Assembly: GCA_016169945.1 (NCBI GenBank) | Contig: JADLSH010000155.1 | Coordinates: 2,611,501 to 2,675,500, forward strand | Length of the DNA stretch: 64,000 nucleotides | Direction of reading: 5' to 3' | Source: Trachythela sp. YZ-2020 | Taxonomy: Eukaryota > Cnidaria > Anthozoa > Malacalcyonacea > Clavulariidae | In this document: piece after piece, positions 12,036-22,700 of the stretch | How the letters are laid out: the number at the start of each line of letters is the position of its first letter | How positions within the stretch are numbered: the first letter of the stretch is position 1 | Made by a program: the position numbers and the translations under genes | The notes under the pieces: model-generated | What the model was told of the DNA's origin: nothing | Databases searched by the model: none | What the model saw: only the letters and a program-made list of their open reading frames with translations

Positions 12036-13905
12036 GAAAGTTTCGTTGCAAACGAGTTTAACTAAAATATACGCATACGGATTTCAAACACCCCTGCCAC
12101 TGAAAGGACAATTTGAAGCAACACTCGAGTCCACAAAGAGGTATACAGTGTCACAAATATACGTTATTGAGGCACAGGTAGAAATTTATTAAGTGGAAAA
12201 TCAGCTCAAGCCTTGACTTTGGTCCAGCTAATTAACAAACTTTCCAGTGTTCCCGAACAAGATAAACAAACAAATACAAATCAAAACGAAACACAAATCC
12301 CAACACGCGAGTCAAATCCTGAAGAAATCAACACAAGCGTTCCTCAATCGAAATTCCCAAAGATCCAAGAAATTATAAAAAAGTACAGTTTTCAACGGGC
12401 AAAGAAAACTAAATCAACAAATCAAGCTTCATATCCGAGATAATGTTAAACCGGTTATGCAACCGCAAAGACGAATGCCATATTATATGAGAGAAGATGT
12501 TTCCAAGGAACTTAAGAAATTAGAAAAACGAGATATTATTGAGAAAGTAGCCATGCAATCAACCAACTCCATAGATATCTCCAATAGTAGTTACGCCAAA
12601 GAAAGACGGAGATATAAGATATGTGTAGACATGAGAGAAGCAAACCTTGCAATCGAAAGAGAAAGACATGTCATGCCAACATTACAAGATTTCAAAGCCG
12701 AAGTAAATGGAGCAAAGTTTTAAAGCAAGCCTATCATCAACTCGAATTACAATATTTATTACAACGTTTTCTACACAGGAAGGACTGTTCCAGTATAAGA
12801 GATTAAATTACGGCACAAACAGTGCAGCCGAGATTTCTCAAAATATGTTACAGAAAAACCTTACCGTCATCAGGAGTCAAAATCCTTGTCGATGACATTA
12901 TTATTCATGGCAAGACACGAAAGTTACATGATGAGGAATTAGATAACTGTCTAAAACGCTTTTCAACACTAAACCTGAAAGTCAAAGGGAAAAATCGTAA
13001 ATTTCTACGGGAAGAAATTACATTCTTCGCATTGAAATTTACAGCAGAAAGAACCAAACCAGATTCAGAGAGAATTGCGAACACGGGTAAAGTACCGGCG
13101 CGCAAAACTGCCGGATAACTTAGCAATTTCCTGGGAATGGCAAACACTTCTGACGAGTACATTCCAGATTATGCAACTATTACAGCACCACTTAGAGAGC
13201 TGACAAAGAACGTACACATCACAGAGCGTTTGAACAATTGAAAAAAGACTAACAAGTGCAGCAGTAATGGCGTACTTCGACACAAAGAAACGAAGCTTAG
13301 TAATAGTATGTGGATCCCCTTACGGGAATTAGTACAATAAAAATAGGACAGAAAGAACATCACAGGCAGCAGTACAAAATCCTTTCGTACGCAAGCAGAT
13401 CACTCATCCCAGTTGAGAAAGATACTCTCAAACAGACATTAAAGGACTCAGTTTAGTATGGGGGCATTGAAAATTTTCGAATGTTCCTGATTGGATCAGA
13501 ATTTGGTGTGATAACTGACCATAAAGCACTATAGTCTATATTTACCAACCGCATTGTGAGACGGATGATGCGATTACAACCATTCAATTTCAAAATTATT
13601 TAGCGTAAAGAATCATCCAACGAAGCTGATTACTTAAGTATAGACACCCAGTGGTTATGCAGAGAAAACAAGTAGCCAGTACATCAGCATAAGATTATGT
13701 AAACTATGTGACTAACTGTTCAGTTCTAAAGTCAATTATGACACTTTATGAGATTAAAGAAGCAACCCGTAACGACCCAATACTATCCAAAGTGAAGACA
13801 AGTCTGAAAGATGGGAAATGGGATGAGAATGACCACGATCTTAAGGTGGCTCCCTACCATAGTTCTTTAAAGCACTCACTCTCAAGCCAAGATATAGTGG
13901 CATGT
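12036..13905 (+). pseudogene. Decayed Ty3/gypsy-type retrotransposon pol
   Basis: Fragments in order: end of the aspartic protease region (about 12050-12190, around IYAYGFQTPLPLKGQFEATL), fingers of reverse transcriptase (12457-12720, with KRDIIEKV, ICVDMREAN and MPTLQDF), RT palm (12720-12900, with AYHQLEL and DDIIIHGK, the YxDD-like site as DD), RT thumb and connection (12900-13200, FLGMANTS), RNase H (to about 13660, weak), and the linker before integrase (13708-13905, EATRNDPILSKV). At least five frameshifts and several stops break it. No integrase core and no LTR pair were found, so it is an old 3'-truncated copy. The minisatellite runs in frame into its protease end. It is not functional as it stands. 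Confidence 0.88.
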
Positions 13906-13962
13906 GGGATTCGCGTGGAAAAATACGAGTGCGAGAAATTTGCACGCAAATTGTAAACAAAA

Positions 13963-14343
13963 TTGAAAATGGCAACATTTTTTAGACTTTTTCGGGCTTT
14001 AAAAACAAGCTTTTGCAGTGTTATTTATTACAAAAATGGGGAAAAAAGCTATGAGATAAGTAAAAGTTACTGTAGAATTAAGTCTGTGGTAAAAACACCG
14101 TACTGGCTGAGGTTTGCGGTTAGTTTTTTAGTCCATTTTCTCGGAGTAAAGGTCAAGGAGGCGGGAGTCGATGAAGAGAAGAAAAAAAAGAAATTTTTGT
14201 TACCAAGAGGTTTAAAAGGAAGATTTTCACGGAAAAACGTGCGGACGGCGGTCGAAGGAAAGTTGCAACAAATGAACAAATCACGGAAAAAAGCAAAAAG
14301 ATTGAGGAAGTGGATACGGAAGAAAGTATTGGAGAGATTGTAG
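13963..14343 (+). CDS. Unassigned 126-codon open frame, strongly basic
   Basis: Not recognised. The C-terminal half is rich in Lys and Arg (for example KSRKKAKRLRKW) and there are no clear domains. It starts 58 bases after the last recognisable gypsy pol residue and could be a decayed part of that element, a non-coding open frame or a small gene. No splice or promoter signals support it. Confidence 0.15.
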   Translation: MKMATFFRLFRALKTSFCSVIYYKNGEKSYEISKSYCRIKSVVKTPYWLRFAVSFLVHFLGVKVKEAGVDEEKKKKKFLLPRGLKGRFSRKNVRTAVEGKLQQMNKSRKKAKRLRKWIRKKVLERL

Positions 14344-14646
14344 AAGAAACAGGATTAGAGATAATAACACGAAACTCTGCTGCAAGTAAAGTAGAAACTT
14401 ATGTTGTAACACATTAACCATTACTATTAATGTTTTCGACTTTTAAAGACGAAAAGAAAAATCTCATAATACTACACTTATGACAGATGCGAAAGACAGA
14501 ACAGGAGTCAGTTCCCCATGGTTGTACATTAATTGAGTTAGATGTGTAAGCAATCTTCTGTCATGCAGTTCTTGTTCAAAAGGTAATTATATATTATATG
14601 AACAAATGAGGGTTGTTTCGCGTGGGCCTAAAAGATATAAACAAAA

Positions 14647-14684
14647 TCTCGACGTTTCGAGCTAAAGCCCTTCGTCAGGAGAAA
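14647..14684 (-). ncRNA. Hammerhead-like motif, opposite arm (candidate)
   Basis: Reverse complement of the motif at 15284-15321, with the same core residues and the same extra A. Its presence in both arms follows from the inverted repeat. Confidence 0.38.
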
Positions 14685-15283
14685 TTAGTAGACAGATAAA
14701 CACATTACATCAGCTTTTATAGCAACGCTATAAAAGCTGTCACGTGAACAAAATATTAACCAATGAAAATAAAGTAGTCATAACAATCATAACAAAATAG
14801 AATTAATATGTAAAGATATAGACTGCGTGCAGGCTTCGGCCCGATTATAGGGTCGAAGGCCTGCGCACAGGCGTTACACTTATCAAAGCGCTATAAATGT
14901 CGTACAAGGGAAGGGAAGAGGGGATATAGAGGAAAGTATATAAGAAGTATTTAAGAGAAAAGAATGAGCTAGATGAAGGAGAGGCGCTCACTCTTTCATT
15001 CTTTTCTCTTAAATACTTCGTATATACTTTCCTCTACGGTATATCCCCTCTTCCCTTCCCTTGTACGACATTTATAGCGCTTTGATAAGTGTAACGCCTG
15101 TGCGCAGGCCTTCGACCCTATAATCTGGCCGAAGCCTGCACGCAGTCTATATCTTTACATATTAATTCTATTTTGTTATGATTGTTATGACTACTTTATT
15201 TTCATTGGTTAATATTTTGTTCACGTGACAGCTTTTATAGCGTTGCTATAAAAGCTGATGTAATGTGTTTATCTGTCTACTAA

Positions 15284-15321
15284 TTTCTCCTGACGAAGGG
15301 CTTTAGCTCGAAACGTCGAGA
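15284..15321 (+). ncRNA. Hammerhead-ribozyme-like motif (candidate)
   Basis: The parts occur in type I order. Stem I strand TCTC (15286-15289), core CTGACGA (15290-15296), a short stem-loop GGGC/TTTA/GCTC, core GAAAC (15310-15314), GTC (15315-15317), and stem I partner GAGA (15318-15321). Stem III would be only the self-complementary ACGT, which in known retroelement hammerheads is satisfied by dimers. Oddity: one extra A lies between CTGACGA and stem II, and stem II has one G-U pair, so activity is doubtful. A second copy lies in the opposite arm at 14647-14684 on the minus strand. Confidence 0.4.
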
Positions 15322-15638
15322 TTTTGTTTATATCTTTTAGGCACACGCGAAACAAACCTCATTTGTTCTTATATGTCCGTGGCCGAGGCTGAATTAAAGT
15401 ATATATATTATATACATGTGTTCAAGATACTTTTTTATGGGTTCCAGTAAAAATAACAGGGTAGCATATGGTGGTACACTTTAAAAATACAGATACCATT
15501 TGGAGCACACACACATTGCAGAACTCACTCTATTAATTTTATTTATTAGCCTACCAATAATGAAATAGCATTTCTCACTTTATAGTGACTGGTTGACCAC
15601 CATCTGCTGCACAATATTGCTTGGTGAAACCCACATTA

Positions 15639-15777
15639 GGGGCGGACCATTAGAAAAGTGATGGTGGGGGGGGGGGGAAGCAAACAAAAAATTAGCACAA
15701 GAGAAAACTAAAGAAACAAATTCACGCAAGATCCACCCCCTCCATCACTTTTCTAATGGTCCGCCCCTTACAAGAGT
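15639..15777. mobile_element. PIF/Harbinger-like MITE, 139 bp
   Basis: Perfect terminal inverted repeats begin GGGGCGGACCATTAGAAAAG and extend about 28 bases, flanked by TTA on both sides (15636-15638 and 15778-15780). A TTA duplication with a G-rich terminus is the PIF/Harbinger pattern. The core contains a G tract and an A-rich run, and is non-coding. Confidence 0.85.
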
Positions 15778-15780
15778 CAT

Positions 15781-16289
15781 TTGATACTTGAGGGAGATAG
15801 TATGAACCAAACTTTTAAATAGCTGTAAGGCATCATTTTTCTAGGTCCTTTGTCATTTGTGAATGTCATCAATGAAACCAGAAGTGGTCTTCCCAACAAA
15901 TTTGATGTGAAATGTTCAGACTATGATAAATAATTAATTTTAGTACTAAGAAATATTTTCTGCATACATTCTCTAGATCCAAATCTTTGGAATTAAATTT
16001 CAGTTTTTGGAAATTTTCAGTCTCGAGATTTTTTTAATTTTCTCTTCGTGTACGCTACAAGTGCACTTCTATTTATGTACAAATTTTCAGTGTGCTTACC
16101 GAACTCGTTTAGGATATATTTTATGTTACTATGGTGATTTCTCGCTCGGCCAAGCTGTTTTTCTTCCTCTGCAAGATCAATGATTTGACATGCGTGTACA
16201 AAATTTCGCAGGCGCAGTTCCAGATACACACGCACATCCCACGCAATCGATAAAAGTTGTCTACTTGTTTTAATATAGCTTTTGTGTTT
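15781..16289. other. No recognised gene
   Basis: AT-rich sequence between the MITE and a minus-strand LINE fragment. A 72-codon open frame on the minus strand at 16017-16235 has no recognisable features. Confidence 0.4.
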
Positions 16290-17250
16290 TATTTATTTAA
16301 AATTATTTGGAAACGGTAGCCCTTCAGAGATAAATGAAAAACTGATTTTCAAGGGGCGCCGTTTATCAATACATACATTGATTAAGAATACAAACACTTA
16401 CTATATTAGAGTCACTATTGGCTTCTGACTATATACAATATTTCAACTATTTACAACAATTTTATCACAAAAAATAATTTGGTTAAGTTGTCGATGTGTT
16501 TCCCTCCAAGTCCTTGTAGTGATGATTTAACTATAAGGAAAGTTGATCGTATACATCGACAATTTCAGCTGGAAGGCTATAAAATTCCTGGATACAGTTT
16601 CGTGGTATGAGAAACGGCTATTTTTCAAAAAGTTTGTGTTTGGTTTTTCAAAAAAGGTTTCGGTCATTACTTCTTAATTGATACGTATCATTATGACTGG
16701 CGACAAACAAGTCTGACAGGTAGTTGGGCGTTTCACCCCGTAATGCCTTGAATGTCACAATGTGTTCACGGTTTTTAACAATAATTTCAAACCTTTCCCA
16801 TCCTAATTTTTCAAATATCTCGGTTGGTCTTATTAATTTCATAACTTGAACCCGTTGTCACTCGAGCGACTCGCTTTTGCAATTTCTATAGTTTTTCGAT
16901 ATGTGCACAACTGCCATAATTCCATACGTTCGAACAGTATGTGAAATGAGGTAAAACAAGTGCATTAAATATGTTTGGAAGTGTATCTTGACTTACAAAT
17001 TGCTTTGCTCTTCTCAAGAGAGCAATTGAATGTGAAATTTTCTTGCATTGTGCATCGTTATGTTCCTTCCACTTTAACTGTTCGTCAATAATGACCCCAA
17101 TAACTTTCTTACTTGGAACCTGCTGTATAATATGGTTGCCAATATCTATTTGAGGATTACTTGGAGATTGTTGTAATCTCGATCTCTGTCTAGAGCCTAC
17201 CAGCATGGATTAAGTTTTTTCCTGATTCACTGTTAATTTGTCGGCAATTA
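16290..17250 (-). mobile_element. LINE fragment: reverse transcriptase C-terminal part and 3' end
   Basis: Minus-strand remnants in order: 17206-16886 encodes KVIGVIIDEQLKWKEH, CKKISHSIALLRRAKQFV and NALVLPHFTYCSNVW, the classic thumb region of CR1/Jockey-group reverse transcriptases. 16842-16648 continues with LGWERFEIIVKNREH and a YxLRSND motif. The 3' end near 16310-16370 carries the sequence complementary to ACGGTAGCCCTTCAGA, which recurs at the 3' end of the fragment at 34.6 kb, so both belong to one family. Frameshifts and a stop break it, and the 5' two thirds are absent. Confidence 0.85.
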
Positions 17251-17933
17251 GACATTTATGTGCGTTGTCTAAGTCAGTATTAATTTTGTACGTGCAGTGG
17301 CTAGAAATGCAAACATTTTAACGATTTACACACTAACAAATAATGGAAAACTCCAAGAAACCGGAAAGAACCATCTCAAACCAGCGCTTTATTGCATTGT
17401 TTGACATAAGATATGTATTACATTATATGAATATTTGTTTTTTAGGTAAATGCAGTTTTCGACTTCGGGTTTCGTCACTTCTTTGTCTAAATTGTTTTCA
17501 TGTTGTTGTCGCCATGAAAAGTTGTTTAATGAGAACGCGGAGAAATGGTGCTTCACTAAAGTCTTTACTGACTAGGCTTATTCTTCTACATGCAAAAACA
17601 CATCCGAAGATCCGAGATATGGAGATATTTAATAATGATGACAAGTCAAAAATTATTCGCCGTTTAACTTGGTCGATTTTGGAGTTAGAACTTTGTCTTA
17701 AATAAAGACTGAGAATTAGATTTAAACGTTAACTTAGTAGAAACTTGTTTTTAGGAAAACGAAACCTACAAACAAATTAAAATATCGAAATAAGCTTGAT
17801 TTGCAGTTGATTTTTGGCTTTGAAAACTGTAGTTATTTTTTACTGATTTTTACACGCAATTTTCGCGCGAAAACACGAACCATGCAATGCGCGAGATTAG
17901 AGACAAGTTCCCTATGACGAAAGGGTATTGAGC

Positions 17934-18090
17934 CACCTAAACAATTTTGTAATGCGACAATTTCTCCCAATTGGTACAGTCATTTCGATTATCCTGTTGA
18001 TATTTGTCTCTCAACCACCTGTGTACCTCAGCGAAAGAATACGTCTTTTACAAGTTTGTGTTATGGTGATCTTGTTCTCTATCAGTCATA
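17934..18090 (+). pseudogene. Exon-1 fragment of the SLC10-like transporter
   Basis: About 145-155 bases are roughly 91% identical to 716-870 in exon 1 of the gene at 624, including FVMRQFL, IGTVISIIL, VYLSERI and VMVILF. Similarity starts just inside the N-terminal tail and stops abruptly in the second membrane segment with no splice site and a stop soon after. It contains no intron-flanking sequence, so it may be a fragment of a former paralogue or a copied segment. It cannot encode a transporter. Confidence 0.88.
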
Positions 18091-18174
18091 TTTCAATTGT
18101 TTTGTTTCCCGATTGAAAATCTACTATCTTCATCTCTCCTCATCCAATATATAGTTGCCGCCTCAACCTCGTTC

Positions 18175-18262
18175 CCAGGGCATTTCCCTCTTTGACATTG
18201 GGAAGGCGTGAAATGGCCATGGAACAGGCTGGGCCTTTCCGAAATCTGATTGGTTAATGAAA
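18175..18262 (+). repeat. Dispersed repeat (inverted partner at 22040-22118)
   Basis: Contains CTCGTTCCCAGGGCATTTCC and TTGACATTGGGAAGGCG. The reverse complement of this block appears at about 22040-22118 with scattered differences. No coding capacity. Confidence 0.7.
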
Positions 18263-18499
18263 AAGTACATTATCATTCAATTTTGGAATAATTTGAAGAA
18301 AAAGGCATTTTGATGCCAGGAGTGTCAAGATCACTAGCGTTCAAGATATATACGAATACCGATACGATTTGTACTTTTTTTGTCAAATGTAGGTGTTGTT
18401 TTTTTGCAATAAACTGTGATAAAGCATGCATTGTGCACTGGTAATACATCGTGCAAGTATTTCGGGGGAAATACGCCTTTGTGTTGCGTTGATTATGTT

Positions 18500-18752
18500 T
18501 AAAGGGCTTATGCAGCGAAAATTCGGTTCGAGTGAAACTCTCTTATTAAAGAGATCGTTTGAAGTTATGAAGATTGACGTTTGGTGTGATGTCACAGTGA
18601 TGGTATTTACATATCAAACACATCTTAATATCTCAAGAACGAAGTGGGATATGGAAAAGATCCAAACGTCAATCTTCATAACTTCAAACGTTCTCTTTAA
18701 TAAGAGAGTTTCACTCGAACCGAATTTTCGCTGCATAAGGCCTTTAATATTT
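18500..18752. mobile_element. Foldback element with about 92-bp arms
   Basis: Left arm 18500-18594 and right arm 18662-18752 are near-perfect complements. The outer ends include AAAGGGCTTATGCAGCG and CGCTGCATAAGGCCTTT; the inner ends are GACGTTTGG and CCAAACGTC. The spacer is 67 bases. No protein is encoded. Confidence 0.85.
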
Positions 18753-21700
18753 ATAACGTAAGGCAAGTTATGTTTGTACAAATATTTTCCTCCAATGTTA
18801 AAGTTTGCCGTTTGGGTTTAGGCATATCCATTTATTTTTGAAATTGTCTATATTTAGTAGAGTGGTGAATTTATAAATCACACATATAAATTTCTATTTC
18901 CAACCTGTCTTGCTACAAAGTTGGTCTAAAATTAATGAAACATTTACGACTTGTATGTGATTTTCAGAGATTTTTTCAGAGGCACAATCATTCGTTGGTA
19001 CAGATATTTAGGCCACTTAAAAAAATATAGTTGGTGAACGTCCTTAACGTTTGCCAATAGTCGAGCGGGCAGTCGGTTTATATAGTTTATCCTGAACTTT
19101 AATTAACTTGAATTTTAATTAACTTTAATTATGCACAACTGGTCAAATAAACACATGACAAGCACTTTATCTTTTATATTAGTACAAGCAATCGGAAGAA
19201 AATATAAACTGGCCGCAGCTCTTACGCCAAACTTCTCTTGACTTCATATATATACAGTATTAAACGATCAAGCCGCGTCGTTTATATATTTTAACTATCT
19301 CACAACGATGGTACAACAAAACCACAACTTTAAATAATAACTTAAATATAAAGGCAGCGCCCGCTGTTCCTTTTCTCTCGCCTTTATTGTATAAACTATC
19401 CTATATTAAAACGCCCTTCTCAATTTGGCTCAATCAAAACAAAACACAATGTCAAACGAAAACTTAACTCGCAAGTGCTACTTTCATAGAATTTGTGCTT
19501 TTAGAAACACACTGCATTAAACGTGAGATGTATTGTCCAAATTGTCCTGACTGCACAAATCAGTTTCGCTCCGGCCATTATATAGAATATGGAAAATCAC
19601 GAAATATTAATCTAAAATTATAATGTAGACAAAAGTTGTTCTTCTTAAATAAAAAAAAAAAATATCCAGATATTTATTATAATATCTACTTAAAATATGT
19701 GTGTTAGTGACTGTTTTATTGCTGACTTTATGTCAGAACGACCTCACTAAAAATTGCTGGCTGATGTCTATGTAGTTACATGTGTATTAAATGCTTTTGA
19801 ATGCGTTTAAAGAACTGATCACATGAGTTGGACTGACTTGACAGACAGGCTGGTTTGCCAGTTCCAAGAATCAGCTTTATCTATTGTTTTGAAATATTTA
19901 TGATATCGTATTCTGATGGAACTAGGCTAAATTGTCTCTTCCTTGAGAAAGGCCAGATTCTGACATTGCTACACTAATATGGAACCTTTGAGCTGGCCTG
20001 GTAGTAGAGCTAAAATGTGTGCTTCCAATGCACCAATCTTATTTTCCTGCTTGGCAACAAGGGCTCGGCCTCATGTGAAAGATACGACAAATTGACCTGG
20101 CAAGACAAGATAGTCCAGTTTGGTTGGTTAACAGTTGCTCTTGGTAATACAATTTATAAAATGATTCCAAGTTTTATTTATTAAAAAATTCAAGTTCAAA
20201 ACCAAAAAAATTTGCAAGAATGCTTGAAAATATAAAATATTTTTATAGTTTTTATTCTCCAAGCATTACTACATGACCATTTCAGGCATGAATATCCTAT
20301 AAAGATGCCATCATGGGATTGGGGGTTACTTATGACGACATCCAACCAGAATGTTTTCACCCTCGGTAACATGCTCATCTAGGGAGCCCCCCCTAATTAT
20401 GAATTTAGTTCTACAGCACTGGGGCAGTTTAACCTAGCCAAAGGCTTACCAGAGCTTTTTAACGGACATATTGCAAGGGGAGCGGAGCCCCTGATATCTC
20501 AGGGGGACGGAGCCCCACTTGTTAAACGATCTTTATCTGGAAAGTTCTTTGAAACCGTGTTGTTAAAATTATTTTAGTAATCTCTAATTGATCACTTTGA
20601 TCCTACCATTAGATAATTTATGTGGCTCTAGCATGGAATAGCTTCGCTACGTGTATAAAATATATGTTGGAATTGTTACCCCCACACTTTGCCCCCCCCC
20701 CCGCACAGGGCTTTCCAACCCCTCCCTATTTGACAGCCATCTTGTTAGCGTTCCAGGACTGCACCACTGATACTAATGTTATACAGAAGTTTTAGAAATG
20801 AAAAACAATATAAGTATTTTAGACCTACTGTAACTAGGGCAGTTCCAAAAATGTAACTGTAGGCCGGTGCAGCAGTCTGAACACTAAGCCACAGAGCAAG
20901 TTTGCAAGGTATGGGGCGATGCAAGTGTATTGTATTAGGGTAAATTATTCTAAATTTTGGGCATCCAACCTGCACGATCGTTCAAACATCCTCTTTAATT
21001 TGGCTCCCTTTTCTTCCTGCCACCTTCTGTTGGCATATCATAGATGCGGCAAGCACATATATGGAATTCGAAAGCCGTTAATAGCTCCCCTGAAGAGTTT
21101 CTGTTGACTCCCAGTCTCCAGCTAGTGTATCCGTGAAAAATCCCAAACAAAATACTCTACTCAGATTCCCTGCAGAATTCCACACCAAAAATTTCCATAC
21201 AGGAGAACTCCAGAGCAAAATTGCCCCTACCCCTGAATAACTCAAACTTCTTGATAGGGAGTACAGCTATCAACCGGAAAGGGGAAATCTTAGACACAAG
21301 TTTGGGCTGCACACTTATAAATATTACAATAAAACATACACACCATGTCCTTGCCATGTAGTTTATATTTAATAATTTGCTTCCAGGCAATTATTATACA
21401 AAAGCTTCATAGCTTTAGTACTTTTAACAACGTCGAACGGTCAGAAAAATGTAAACAAGAAAAGGGGTGCTTAGCATTTCATCTGTGTTTATAAAATGTT
21501 AATGAATAAATTTGTGTGCTCACCTTATTTCACTGCAGTAGGTTGTCTCCTTCGCTTAAACGTTTATGATTATGACTTGCTTCATATTCGTGCAGCTTTC
21601 ACCTGTTCGAACAAACTTTCCGCGATTTCTTTGGGATGCCTGACCAGCTGGAGAACGTCTGCCGTAAATATGCCAGTACCCTTCGCCACATTCAGCTAAT

Positions 21701-22039
21701 ACTTGCGTTTAGCGGAAAAATAACAATCACGACGTTCTTGTGTGCTTTGGCTGTGCCGCAAGAAATTTAGGCAAAGTTTATTTTTTATAGCAGCGATTTC
21801 CCAGAACAGGTTGAAAGAACTACCACAACATCATGGCCCTTTAGTGTATGATGAAAGCATTAAACTTGAAGTGCCTTCGTGAAAAAAGCGAAATTTCCAA
21901 TATCGAAAGCAATTTCAAGTAGCCGCATCCCACCAAATTATTTTCTGACCACTCCCAGGTGTCGGCCCTTTTAGAAAAAAATTAGCATATTAAATCAAAC
22001 CGATAATTTGTTACCACTACTCTATCTGGGTATTTGAAG
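18753..22039. other. Gene-poor AT-rich stretch
   Basis: No exon with convincing frame and splice support. It holds a poly-A run near 19650, short GC-rich hairpin text GGGGAGCGGAGCCCC near 20478, and a C tract near 20691. Open frames up to about 80 codons have no recognisable similarity. Confidence 0.45.
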
Positions 22040-22118
22040 GTCATGTGATTGGCCGGTTCCTGGGCTATTTCCCGCCATCCCAATGTCAGAAAAGGAAATG
22101 CCTTGGGAACGAGATTGA
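22040..22118 (-). repeat. Dispersed repeat (inverted partner of 18175-18262)
   Basis: Reverse complement of the block at 18.2 kb, recognisable by GGAAATGCCTTGGGAACGAG and CCCGCCATCCCAATGTC. Confidence 0.7.
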
Positions 22119-22599
22119 ATATTCTGTAGCCACTGGTGTTATTTCATTATTTTGACAACAAAATTTACATACAGTATGATGATAAATTTCTTTTGGAATG
22201 TGAATAAGTCAAATTTTAAAGCCTACATGGACTGGATAATGGTTGGATGTTTGTTTACCATGAGGGGGTGAGTATGACGTCACCGGCGTAACTAGTGGGG
22301 GTGAGGGTTTAGGGGGTGAGACCACCCCCAATGTTTAACATTTACAATTGCAATATTGAAGGGCAAGTTTTGCCATCATTAAGACATTCAAGTCATATTG
22401 AGTAATAACAAAAAACCTTGAAAACCAGTTTGGGCAATTTAAGATATTTTGCTAATCCAATATACAACTTTTTTTGACCATCAGAATTCAGTATAGAATC
22501 TCCCCCCAAAGTGCATAAAATGGCGATTCAGAGACTCTACATTTGAAAATTTTCTCGTGGCTTCAGCACGCGACATCTGTGTATTGTCCCGCTGACGGC

Positions 22600-22700
22600 A
22601 TTAGGGCCGCATATGTTGTGTCCTGACGAAGAGCTTTCGTCGAGAAAAACGATACAACCCCCACCACCCCCCCTGGGGGGGATTTGAACCCTCAACATCC
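22600..22700. repeat. Degenerate hammerhead-like motif and tRNA B-box-like text
   Basis: Positions 22623-22655 read CTGACGAAGAGCTTTCGTCG then AGAAAAACG, a decayed relative of the motif in the 15-kb foldback (the GAAAC core is interrupted). Just downstream the minus strand reads GGGTTCAAATCCCCC, similar to a tRNA B box, without an A box. Probably the scar of one or two retroelements. Confidence 0.4.

Larger units (their letters stand above)
14594..15376. mobile_element. 0.78-kb foldback element with arms of about 370 bp
   Basis: The left arm starts ATATGAACAAATGAGG and the right arm ends CCTCATTTGTTCTTATAT. The arms are about 95% identical by eye and are separated by roughly 35 bases (about 14963-14998). 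Each arm contains two nested hairpins: GCTTTTATAGC..GCTATAAAAGC, and CAGGC..GCCTG around a TTCGaCC/GGcCGAA stem. Each arm also has a CTGACGA..GAAAC motif like a hammerhead ribozyme core. The motif and the mirrored arms resemble paired inverted pLTRs of Penelope-like retroelements, but no reverse transcriptase is present here, so that origin is an inference. Confidence 0.85.

Noticed and set aside
17343..17705. 120-codon plus-strand open frame
   Set aside because: No recognisable similarity, low-complexity surroundings and no splice or promoter evidence.
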